From Thermoanaerobacteraceae bacterium (GTDB lineage Bacteria > Bacillota > Desulfotomaculia > Desulfotomaculales > Ammonificaceae): a stretch of DNA of 5,463 nucleotides. How positions within the stretch are numbered: the stretch's first letter is position 1; each line of letters begins with the position of its first letter. The DNA lies in the NCBI GenBank assembly GCA_030016455.1, contig JASEJH010000039.1:1-5463 (forward strand), given 5' to 3'. Shown piece after piece: positions 1-4,768 of this stretch. The notes under the pieces are model-generated. The model saw only the letters and a list, made by a program, of their open reading frames with translations, had not been told where the DNA came from and ran no database searches. A program made the translations under genes and the position numbers.

Positions 1-11
1 CCTCAATAAAC

Positions 12-46
12 TCCAACATCCAACCTCCGGTCTCCAACTTCCAAAA
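12..46. repeat. Five-unit 7-bp tandem repeat (TCCAACn)
   Basis: Five consecutive heptamers start at 12, 19, 26, 33 and 40. They read TCCAACa, TCCAACc, TCCGGTc, TCCAACt and TCCAAAa, so the period is exactly 7 and the third unit is the most diverged. On the minus strand this is a run of nGTTGGA units. It sits in non-coding DNA downstream of mraZ. Nothing shows a function; it resembles the short heptameric repeats scattered between genes in several bacterial groups. The first eleven bases of the window do not continue the pattern, so the array appears complete at its left side. Confidence 0.7.
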
Positions 47-319
47 TGCCATGCTCGTTTTTCGCAGTCTCTAGGTCATTACCAACTTTAACCACCCAAA
101 AGCAGGCGAGTTCATTTTTGAGCGGCTAAGTTGTTTTGCGACACGCTCTGGGCAAACCCCTGACACCCTGAAGAACGTATAAGGGAAGCTGACAAGCCGT
201 AAATCCGTACCCCGGCGGCCGGGACCCTGGCCCGGCTTCGCCCCCGATAGCTGCGGCTCCTCCAATCAAACCGAAAACCGTAGAGCTGCCTTGCCAATTC
301 CTGCAGCAACCCCGCCGCG
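47..319. other. Non-coding stretch downstream of mraZ
   Basis: About 270 bases with no credible gene. Short open frames on the minus strand here have no recognisable protein and no good ribosome site. The most visible structure is a GC-rich hairpin at 218-236: GCCGGG and CCCGGC arms around a 7-base loop. It has no following T-run in either direction, so it is not a clear intrinsic terminator. A second weak dyad has GAGCG at 120-124 and CGCTC at 144-148. The start of rsmH, the usual next gene after mraZ, is not present; if it exists it lies beyond the left edge. Confidence 0.5.
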
Positions 320-763
320 CTACTCTTCCGCCGCAAAATCGAAGTCTACGATCTTCTCCGCAATTTCCTCGTAGGCCGCCTGGGTTTGCGCGCTGTAGCG
401 TTCCCATTCTTCTTGCGCCCAGAATTCCACCCGTGTCGAGACTCCTAAAATGATCACGTCCTTGACCAAGCCGGCGTACTCCCGCAAATTGGCCGGAATC
501 AACACCCTTCCCTGCTTATCAACCTCCAACTCCGCCGCTCCCGAAAAGAAAAGCCGCGCAAAGGCGCGTGCGTCGGCTCTGGCAAAGGGCAGGCGGTAAA
601 GCCTCTTCTCTAATTTGCCCCACTCGGCAAGCGGGAATCCAAAAAGGCAGCGGTCAAGCCCCTTGGTCACAATGAAGCGATCTCCCAGCCCTTCCCGGAA
701 CCGGGCCGGGATGAAGAGCCGGTTCTTGGCGTCCAGGGCGTGCGTGAATTCCCCGATAAACAT
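320..763 (-). CDS. mraZ: MraZ, transcriptional regulator of the division/cell wall cluster
   Basis: MraZ is an AbrB-fold DNA-binding protein that forms ring-shaped oligomers. It binds direct repeats upstream of its own gene and regulates the dcw (division and cell wall) cluster. The 147-residue product carries both hallmark DxxxR motifs: DAKNR at 11-15 and DKQGR at 82-86. Each sits in one swapped-hairpin repeat, and FFSGAAELEVDKQGR (72-86) is typical of the family. The length fits the usual 143-152 residues. The ATG at 763 is preferred over an upstream in-frame start near 814. It begins MFIGEF as in homologues and has GGAGG seven bases upstream, whereas the longer form would add 17 residues with no similarity to the family. 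The gene is divergent from the MFS gene and has its own operator array at 811-834. No rsmH follows within the 319 bases available downstream, which is unusual for this cluster. Confidence 0.96.
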   Translation of the reverse strand: MFIGEFTHALDAKNRLFIPARFREGLGDRFIVTKGLDRCLFGFPLAEWGKLEKRLYRLPFARADARAFARLFFSGAAELEVDKQGRVLIPANLREYAGLVKDVIILGVSTRVEFWAQEEWERYSAQTQAAYEEIAEKIVDFDFAAEE

Positions 764-769
764 CGCTTG

Positions 770-790
770 CCCTCCGGGGGGGTTATCCCC
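770..790 (-). promoter_or_regulatory. mraZ ribosome site with adjoining GGGG/CCCC hairpin
   Basis: Read on the minus strand, GGGG (790-787), the loop ATAA and CCCC (782-779) form a small GC-only hairpin in the mraZ leader. It is followed by further C residues and then the Shine-Dalgarno GGAGGG (775-770), seven bases from the ATG. The SD decides the start codon. The hairpin is seen directly in the sequence. Any effect on mraZ translation is inference. Confidence 0.5.
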
Positions 791-810
791 ACTCGCTGCC
801 GAATGTTCCT

Positions 811-834
811 CCACTTTCCTCCACTTATACCCAC
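811..834 (-). promoter_or_regulatory. MraZ operator: three GTGG direct repeats at 10-bp spacing
   Basis: On the minus strand three GTGG cores occur exactly 10 bp apart (plus-strand CCAC at 811, 821 and 831), reading GTGGGtataa, GTGGAggaaa, GTGGAggaac. A fourth GTGG lies at 792-789, out of phase. MraZ proteins are known to bind arrays of TGGGN-like direct repeats with about one-helical-turn spacing upstream of mraZ, so this is a strong candidate autoregulatory site. A TATAAG hexamer (829-824) lies between the first two repeats and could be the -10 box. No good -35 is visible at 17 bp from it, so the exact promoter is uncertain. Confidence 0.8.
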
Positions 835-880
835 CTATTCGCCGACCAAACCAAAATTCCTGCTTGAACCATAAAAAAAG

Positions 881-887
881 TTCGACA
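881..887 (-). promoter_or_regulatory. Candidate Spo0A box (TGTCGAA)
   Basis: The minus strand reads TTTGTCGAAC here, containing the exact consensus 0A-box TGTCGAA, about 120 bp upstream of the mraZ start and 180 bp from the MFS start. In spore-forming Bacillota Spo0A binds such heptamers to repress or activate promoters. A single heptamer can arise by chance and spore formation by this organism is not shown by the window, so the call is tentative. Confidence 0.35.
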
Positions 888-939
888 AATTTCGGAACAA
901 TTTCTGGTCAGTACCCGGAACCGTTTTGAGGGCAGGAGC

Positions 940-1007
940 ACATTCCTGTTTTCCGGCCACAGTCGCTCAAAAAATGGGCGCCATCAACCCCGCCGGAGCA
1001 GGAATGT
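940..1007. repeat. Nested inverted repeat upstream of the MFS gene
   Basis: ACATTCCTG at 940-948 is exactly matched by its reverse complement CAGGAATGT at 999-1007. Inside these arms CCGG occurs at 953-956 and 993-996, and at the centre ATGG (974-977) faces CCAT (981-984). The three dyads are nested, so one 68-base strand could fold into a long interrupted stem. It lies in the mraZ-MFS intergenic region and ends 57 bases before the MFS start. A small separate hairpin uses CAGGA (933-937) and TCCTG (944-948) followed by TTTT. The role is unknown. Confidence 0.5.
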
Positions 1008-1045
1008 AGCAAAAATCGCTGAAGATTAAAAAGGCAAGAATTCTT

Positions 1046-1102
1046 AGCAAACGGGTGTATTAGTGTGACCGACAAGAGTGCCAACGAAGTAAGCAAACGG
1101 GT
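1046..1102 (+). repeat. 11-bp direct repeat straddling the MFS start codon
   Basis: AGCAAACGGGT occurs at 1046-1056, just before the GTG start, and again at 1092-1102 inside codons 10-13. The copies are 46 bp apart. It could be a pair of protein-binding sites, a local duplication, or coincidence. Confidence 0.4.
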
Positions 1103-2447
1103 TGCCCTGCTTGTCGCCGCGCTTGGCTCCTTTCTTACTCCCTTTATGGGCGCCTCAATCAACATCGCCCTTCCTGCAATCCAGAAAGAATTTGCGCTGA
1201 ACGCCGTTGTCCTGGGGTGGGTCTCGGCATCGTTCCTCCTGTCGGCGGCGATGTTCCTCGTTCCTTTCGGAAGGGTGGCCGATATCTACGGCAGGAGAAG
1301 GATTTTTTTTTACGGCATCACGACCTTCACTGTTTTCTCCGTGGTCGCGGGATGCTCGACCTCCGTTACCATGCTGCTCTCGGCACGCATCCTGCAAGGG
1401 ATTGGCGGCGCCATGATCTTCGGTACCGGGGTGGCAATTCTGACCTCGGTCTTCCCGCCCAGAGAAAGAGGCAAGGCACTGGGAATAAACGTAGCCTCGG
1501 TTTACACCGGTCTTTCACTCGGGCCGTTTCTCGGAGGCATTTTAACGCAGCACCTGGGCTGGCGTAGCATCTTCCTCGCCAACGTCCCGCTGGGCGTAAC
1601 GGCGATCCTGCTGGTCCTGTGGAAGCTGAAGGGAGAATGGTCCGAAGCGAAAGGAGAAAAGTTCGATTTCGCGGGTTCCATCATTTACACCCTAGCGCTC
1701 CCCGCGCTGATGTACGGCTTCTCCGCCCTGCCGGGGACGCGCGGCATAGTGCTCACCCTGGCCGGAATTGTGGGAATCCTGATCTTCGTTATCTGGGAAA
1801 CGAAGACCCGGAGTCCCATCCTCGAGGTGAACCTCTTCCGGAAAAACACCATTTTCGCCTTTTCCAACCTGGCTGCGCTGATCAACTACAGCGCCACCTT
1901 CGCCGTGGGCTTTCTCCTGAGCCTTTACCTCCAATACATCAAGGGGCTCGCCGAGCAAAGCGCCGGTTTCATCCTGGTGTCGCAGCCGGTGGTGATGGCC
2001 GTTTTCTCGCCCTTCGCCGGCAGACTTTCAGACCGGATCGAGCCCCGGTTGGTGGCTTCCACGGGGATGGCCCTGACCGCCGCGGGGCTCTTCCTTTTGA
2101 CCTTCCTCAACGAAAACACCGCGCTGGGCTTCATTGTGGCGATTCTGGCTCTCCTCGGTCTCGGCTTCGCGCTTTTTTCCTCCCCCAACACCAACGCCGT
2201 AATGAGTTCTGTGGAAAAAAAATTCTACGGCGTCGCGTCGGGCACGCTCGGAACGATGCGTCTGACAGGACAGATGCTCAGCATGGGGATCGCCATGCTG
2301 ATTTTTGCGGTCTACATAGGCAAGGTTGAGATCACCGCCCAGTACTATCCGCCTTTCTTAAGCGGGATCAGGGCCGCATTCTTCATCTTTGCCGTCCTCT
2401 GCTTCGGCGGCGTCTTTGCCTCGCTCGCCCGGGGCCGGGTGCGCTGA
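1065..2447 (+). CDS. MFS transporter, DHA2 (14-TM EmrB/QacA-like) drug efflux family
   Basis: A 460-residue inner-membrane secondary transporter, expected to export small hydrophobic compounds or metabolites in exchange for protons. About fourteen hydrophobic segments can be drawn, at roughly 13-34, 47-68, 79-97, 101-122, 138-159, 167-187, 203-222, 228-244, 263-288, 299-316, 328-347, 354-374, 391-418 and 431-455. MFS motif A is GRVADIYGRRR (69-79) with a weaker second copy GRLSDRIEPR (319-328). Motif B is LLSARILQGIGGA (104-116), with its conserved Arg. The antiporter motif C is GLSLGPFLGG (149-158), which marks it as an exporter of the DHA type. The length and 14 segments fit DHA2. The substrate cannot be read from sequence. 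The start is a GTG with no convincing Shine-Dalgarno; the next Met (residue 28) is inside the first membrane segment, so GTG is the best choice. There is no partner membrane-fusion protein or TetR/MarR regulator in the window. A run of nine T (1303-1311) lies in the frame. The gene converges on the phosphoesterase gene. Confidence 0.9.
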   Translation: MTDKSANEVSKRVALLVAALGSFLTPFMGASINIALPAIQKEFALNAVVLGWVSASFLLSAAMFLVPFGRVADIYGRRRIFFYGITTFTVFSVVAGCSTSVTMLLSARILQGIGGAMIFGTGVAILTSVFPPRERGKALGINVASVYTGLSLGPFLGGILTQHLGWRSIFLANVPLGVTAILLVLWKLKGEWSEAKGEKFDFAGSIIYTLALPALMYGFSALPGTRGIVLTLAGIVGILIFVIWETKTRSPILEVNLFRKNTIFAFSNLAALINYSATFAVGFLLSLYLQYIKGLAEQSAGFILVSQPVVMAVFSPFAGRLSDRIEPRLVASTGMALTAAGLFLLTFLNENTALGFIVAILALLGLGFALFSSPNTNAVMSSVEKKFYGVASGTLGTMRLTGQMLSMGIAMLIFAVYIGKVEITAQYYPPFLSGIRAAFFIFAVLCFGGVFASLARGRVR

Positions 2448-2489
2448 GCCGCATCAGAATTGAACCCGGGCGGTCTCCGGCAACACCGG
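2448..2489. other. Short convergent intergenic gap
   Basis: Forty-two bases separate the stop codons of the convergent MFS and phosphoesterase genes. CCGG occurs twice (2478-2481 and 2486-2489), but no stem with a T-run is visible in either direction, so no intrinsic terminator can be assigned to either gene here. Confidence 0.4.
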
Positions 2490-3029
2490 TCAGCGGAGGC
2501 TGCCTTCCCAACCCTGGAAGACAACCCGGCTGTGCAGGTCAACGATCCGGCCCCGCACCACCTCCGGCGCCAGATCCAGCACCGCAAAGCTCGGAGAGTA
2601 TCCTTTTTTATCGTTCTCCTTCAAATGCCCGGGGTTGATCCAGAGCACCTTCCCTTCGGCCCGGATCTCCGGAACGTGGGTGTGGCCGTAGGCGATAATA
2701 TCTACCTTTCCCTGGGCAGCAAGCGCCACCGGGTCGGGGTCCTGCGGCAGGTCGTTCTTATGAGCAGCCGGCGTATGGGTGAAAAGGATGCGGTACCCGC
2801 TGAATTCCCTGAGCATCCTGTTGGTTATCTCTGGGTCCAGGTAGTGCTCACAGTAGACCCCGGGCACTTGGAGCACCTTCACGGGGAGCCCCTGAAGAAC
2901 GGCGGTGTCCTCACACTCATCCCCCAGATGGACGAGCAGTTCCGCCTGCCATTCGTCTACCAGCAGCCGGGCTGCGGTGCGGAGGTTTTCGAGTTCACCG
3001 TGGCTGTCACTGACCAAGCCGAGCCGCAT
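2490..3029 (-). CDS. YfcE/MJ0936-family metallophosphoesterase
   Basis: A 179-residue cytoplasmic single-domain calcineurin-like phosphoesterase, the size of YfcE and MJ0936, which hydrolyse phosphodiesters with two bound divalent metals; the physiological substrate is unknown. Metal-ligand motifs in order are DSH (D8, H10), HLGDE (D37), THT (H85) and GHTH (H116, H118), followed by the family signature INPGH (131-135). The third motif, normally GN(H/C/N)(D/E), reads PGVYCE (56-61). Its bridging-metal Asn is therefore replaced by Val58, although the other ligands are intact. This may be a subfamily trait rather than decay, because the surrounding frame is clean. The start is secure: ATG at 3029 with AGGAGG seven bases upstream. 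It lies 95 nt downstream of the aminotransferase gene on the same strand and may be co-transcribed. Confident in family, not in substrate. Confidence 0.92.
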   Translation of the reverse strand: MRLGLVSDSHGELENLRTAARLLVDEWQAELLVHLGDECEDTAVLQGLPVKVLQVPGVYCEHYLDPEITNRMLREFSGYRILFTHTPAAHKNDLPQDPDPVALAAQGKVDIIAYGHTHVPEIRAEGKVLWINPGHLKENDKKGYSPSFAVLDLAPEVVRGRIVDLHSRVVFQGWEGSLR

Positions 3030-3085
3030 CTTTCTACCTCCTCGCCTCCAACTCCTTTTAAATTTGGCGCAAAGGATTGCAATGG

Positions 3086-3111
3086 CCCGAACCGCGTGCG
3101 AACGGTCCGGA
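3086..3111 (-). other. Hairpin between aminotransferase and phosphoesterase genes
   Basis: In the minus-strand transcript CCGGACCG (3110-3103) pairs with CGGTTCGG (3094-3087) around an 8-base loop, all eight positions pairing with one G-U. A flanking U-G can add a ninth. The same DNA read on the plus strand has an A-C mismatch instead, so the fold favours the transcribed strand of the two genes. No T-run follows, so it is not a standard terminator; it may modulate read-through or mRNA stability between the two genes. Confidence 0.45.
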
Positions 3112-3124
3112 GGAAGAAAAAAGG

Positions 3125-4513
3125 TCAGGCCTTCCGGCGCCCCAGGGGGACTTTGATACCGGAAGCAGCCATCCCCAAAAAGCTACGGTTCCGCTCCAGG
3201 ACTTCCGCCAGCGCCTTCAGCACGTAGTCAATCTGCTCGTAGCCAACCCCCAGCGGGGGTTCCAGCCGGATGACATTCGGGTTGTTCAGGGTGTACGCGG
3301 TAATCACCCGGTGCCGGTTCAGCAGTTCTCCGGCCACCAGGCTGCCCAGGTACTCCTGCGAGAGCTTTTCGAGCAGGCCGAAGGAAAGCGTGTGGGCAAG
3401 CCCCTTTTTCTTTTCGGCGAATTCGAGACCGATTAAGAGCCCCCGGCCGCGCACCTCTTTGAGCAGCGCAGACTTTTCCCGGAGTTCGCCTAGCCGCCGG
3501 AGCAGGTATTCCCCTTTTTCGGCCGCCTGGCGCGGCAGGTCCTCTTCAATGATGACCTCCAGGGCGGCCAGAGCCGCCGCGCAGGCCCAGGCGTTGCCGC
3601 CGAACGTTGACGTATGCAGCAGCGCCCGGTCGAGGGAACCGTAAGCCTTTTTCCAGGCGGCGTCCGTAGCAATGTAAGCGCCCACCGGCATCACGCCGCC
3701 GCCCAGGGACTTGGCCAGACAGAGGATATCGGGCTCCACGCCCTCGTACTCACAGGCGAACATCTTCCCGGTGCGGCCCAGGCCCGTCTGGATTTCGTCC
3801 GCGATAAAAAGGGTGCCGTATTTGACGCAAAGGCGTTTAGCCTCCGCCAGGTAGCCCGGCGACGGCAAATTGACTCCGCCTTCGCCCTGAATCGGTTCAA
3901 CGATGAAGGCCGCGGCTTCTCTGGCGTCCAGCGCCTGTTCCAGCGCCGCCAGGTCATCGTAGGGGATCGCCCGACATGCGGCCACCAGCGGGCGAAAAGC
4001 TTCCTGATATTTCACCCGGCCCGTGACCGAGAGTGCGCCGAAGGTCTTGCCGTGAAAGGAGTTCTCGGTGTAGATAAGCTGGGACCGGCCGGTGGCGATA
4101 CGGGCAAGCTTGATGGCGCCCTCCACCGCCTCGGCACCGCTGTTGCAGAAGAAAGAGCGCTTGAGGTCACCCGGAGCGACGGCCGCCAGGTTTTTGGCGA
4201 GGGCGCCGGCCAGAGGTGACAGCGATGCCTGCAGGAGGTTCGGCAACTCTCTTACCGCTTCTACGGCAGCGATGATCCGGGGGTGGTTGTGCCCGGTGTT
4301 CAACGAACCGTAACCGCCCAGGAAGTCTAGGTATTCCTGACCTTCGCTGTCCCAGACCGAAACCCCGCGGGCACGGACGAACCGCTTGTCAAAATCCACC
4401 AGTTTAAGCAGTGTCACCAGTCCGGCGTTCAGGTATTCCTGGTGCAGGGCGCGGATTTCGTTCCGGCCGAGCGCAAGCGCCTGTTCAACGCTGATGCGTT
4501 CCCCTTTTTTCAT
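3125..4513 (-). CDS. Class III PLP aminotransferase, PatA/YgjG-like (putrescine or ornithine type)
   Basis: A 462-residue cytosolic fold-type I, class III aminotransferase that would move the omega-amino group of putrescine, ornithine or a similar substrate to 2-oxoglutarate through PLP. Visible features are [11 protein letters not shown] (121-131, PLP-phosphate loop), HGK (154-156, after the substrate-side loop), [11 protein letters not shown] (239-249, Asp contacting the PLP ring nitrogen), [12 protein letters not shown] (265-276, Schiff-base Lys268), TSTFGGN (301-307, Thr for the phosphate) and RLEPPL (416-421). Long runs match what I recall of E. coli putrescine aminotransferase (459 residues), for example [15 protein letters not shown] and [15 protein letters not shown]. 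Acetylornithine or ornithine-oxoacid aminotransferase activity cannot be excluded. A segment near 370-400 is longer than in the E. coli protein. The start is ATG at 4513: AGGAGG at 4529-4524 lies inside a longer GTG-started frame (4534) and so decides against it. TTG at 4516 is a possible alternative. Divergent from ffh. Confidence 0.9.
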   Translation of the reverse strand: MKKGERISVEQALALGRNEIRALHQEYLNAGLVTLLKLVDFDKRFVRARGVSVWDSEGQEYLDFLGGYGSLNTGHNHPRIIAAVEAVRELPNLLQASLSPLAGALAKNLAAVAPGDLKRSFFCNSGAEAVEGAIKLARIATGRSQLIYTENSFHGKTFGALSVTGRVKYQEAFRPLVAACRAIPYDDLAALEQALDAREAAAFIVEPIQGEGGVNLPSPGYLAEAKRLCVKYGTLFIADEIQTGLGRTGKMFACEYEGVEPDILCLAKSLGGGVMPVGAYIATDAAWKKAYGSLDRALLHTSTFGGNAWACAAALAALEVIIEEDLPRQAAEKGEYLLRRLGELREKSALLKEVRGRGLLIGLEFAEKKKGLAHTLSFGLLEKLSQEYLGSLVAGELLNRHRVITAYTLNNPNVIRLEPPLGVGYEQIDYVLKALAEVLERNRSFLGMAASGIKVPLGRRKA

Positions 4514-4544
4514 CAAAATGAAGTCCTCCTTCACCGGGATCGGG

Positions 4545-4599
4545 GCACCGGAAAATAAGAAAAGTTAACCGTTTCCTTGAAATTTTTCGCTGCCGGTGC
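4545..4599 (-). repeat. Inverted repeat in the aminotransferase leader
   Basis: GCACCGG (4545-4551) and CCGGTGC (4593-4599) are perfect 7-bp inverted arms 41 bases apart, in the presumed untranslated leader of the aminotransferase mRNA and just upstream of its Shine-Dalgarno. They could form the base of a leader structure. I could not match the enclosed sequence to a known riboswitch or T-box, and there is no adjoining T-run. Confidence 0.35.
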
Positions 4600-4629
4600 T
4601 GGAAATCCTTTTGCCACATCTGTGATAAA

Positions 4630-4659
4630 ATTAAACTGGCACGCATTTGAGATTTTCAA
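4630..4659 (-). promoter_or_regulatory. Candidate housekeeping promoter for the aminotransferase gene
   Basis: On the minus strand TTGAAA (4659-4654) and TTTAAT (4635-4630) are separated by 18 bp, each matching five of six consensus positions of a sigma-A/sigma-70 promoter. Transcription would start near 4623, giving a leader of about 110 bases before the ATG. It backs directly onto the dyad at 4662-4695 and the ffh promoter. Confidence 0.45.
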
Positions 4660-4661
4660 TC

Positions 4662-4695
4662 ACCGTTCTGGCTTTGCTTGACAGGTCAGAACGGT
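4662..4695. promoter_or_regulatory. Dyad overlapping the ffh -35 box (possible shared operator)
   Basis: ACCGTTCTG (4662-4670) and CAGAACGGT (4687-4695) are perfect 9-bp inverted arms. Inward pairing can continue to 13 pairs with two wobbles, leaving an 8-base centre. It covers the -35 element of the ffh promoter and abuts the candidate -35 of the divergent aminotransferase promoter. Because it lies upstream of both predicted transcription starts, a DNA-level binding site is more likely than an RNA hairpin. No T-run follows in either direction. Confidence 0.55.
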
Positions 4696-4706
4696 TTCAG
4701 TAAAAT
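4678..4706 (+). promoter_or_regulatory. Promoter of ffh (sigma-A type)
   Basis: TTGACA (4678-4683) is a perfect -35 box and TAAAAT (4701-4706) a five-of-six -10 box, with the optimal 17-bp spacer. Transcription would begin near 4713, leaving a leader of about 55 bases. This is the strongest promoter visible in the window, as expected for an essential highly expressed gene. Confidence 0.8.
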
Positions 4707-4731
4707 CATCCTGTATCCAGTAGGCGTCAGA

Positions 4732-4745
4732 CCAACGCCCGTTGG
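4732..4745 (+). other. Small hairpin in the ffh leader
   Basis: CCAAC (4732-4736), the tetraloop GCCC and GTTGG (4741-4745) form a five-pair hairpin in the untranslated leader of ffh, nine bases upstream of the AAAGGGG ribosome site (4754-4760). It may stabilise the mRNA 5' end; there is no evidence for a ligand or regulator. Confidence 0.35.
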
Positions 4746-4768
4746 ATGCATTGAAAGGGGACAAAACG

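Noticed and set aside
218..236. GC-rich hairpin as terminator of mraZ
   Set aside because: No T-run follows the stem on the minus strand, so it does not meet the pattern of an intrinsic terminator.
191..250. Possible riboswitch-like GC-rich stretch
   Set aside because: I could not match the conserved cores of cobalamin, c-di-GMP or other common riboswitches, and there is no gene directly downstream on either strand for it to control.
112..336. Short minus-strand open frames after mraZ
   Set aside because: Three overlapping frames (71-265, 112-336, 126-407) have no known domain and no good ribosome site; two of them overlap the 3' end of mraZ. Their compositions look like translated non-coding GC-rich DNA.
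1619..2329. Plus-strand open frame of 236 codons inside the transporter
   Set aside because: It is the +1-type shadow of the MFS gene, rich in Arg/His/Pro, with no domain and no start signals.
2460..3227. Long plus-strand open frame of 255 codons
   Set aside because: It lies antisense to the phosphoesterase gene, whose metal-site motifs and strong ribosome site are clear. The plus-strand product has low-complexity composition and no recognisable domain.
3614..4219. Plus-strand open frame of 201 codons
   Set aside because: Antisense shadow of the aminotransferase gene, with no recognisable protein features.
4597..4616. Sigma-54-like TGGCA-n7-TTTCC on the minus strand upstream of the aminotransferase gene
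   Set aside because: The -12 element has TC instead of GC at the invariant position. Kept only as a weak alternative to the sigma-A candidate at 4630-4659.
4636..4652. Sigma-54-like promoter CTGGCACG with a downstream TTGAG on the plus strand
   Set aside because: The -24 half is good, but the essential GC of the -12 element is AG at the required spacing. A perfect sigma-A promoter lies just downstream.
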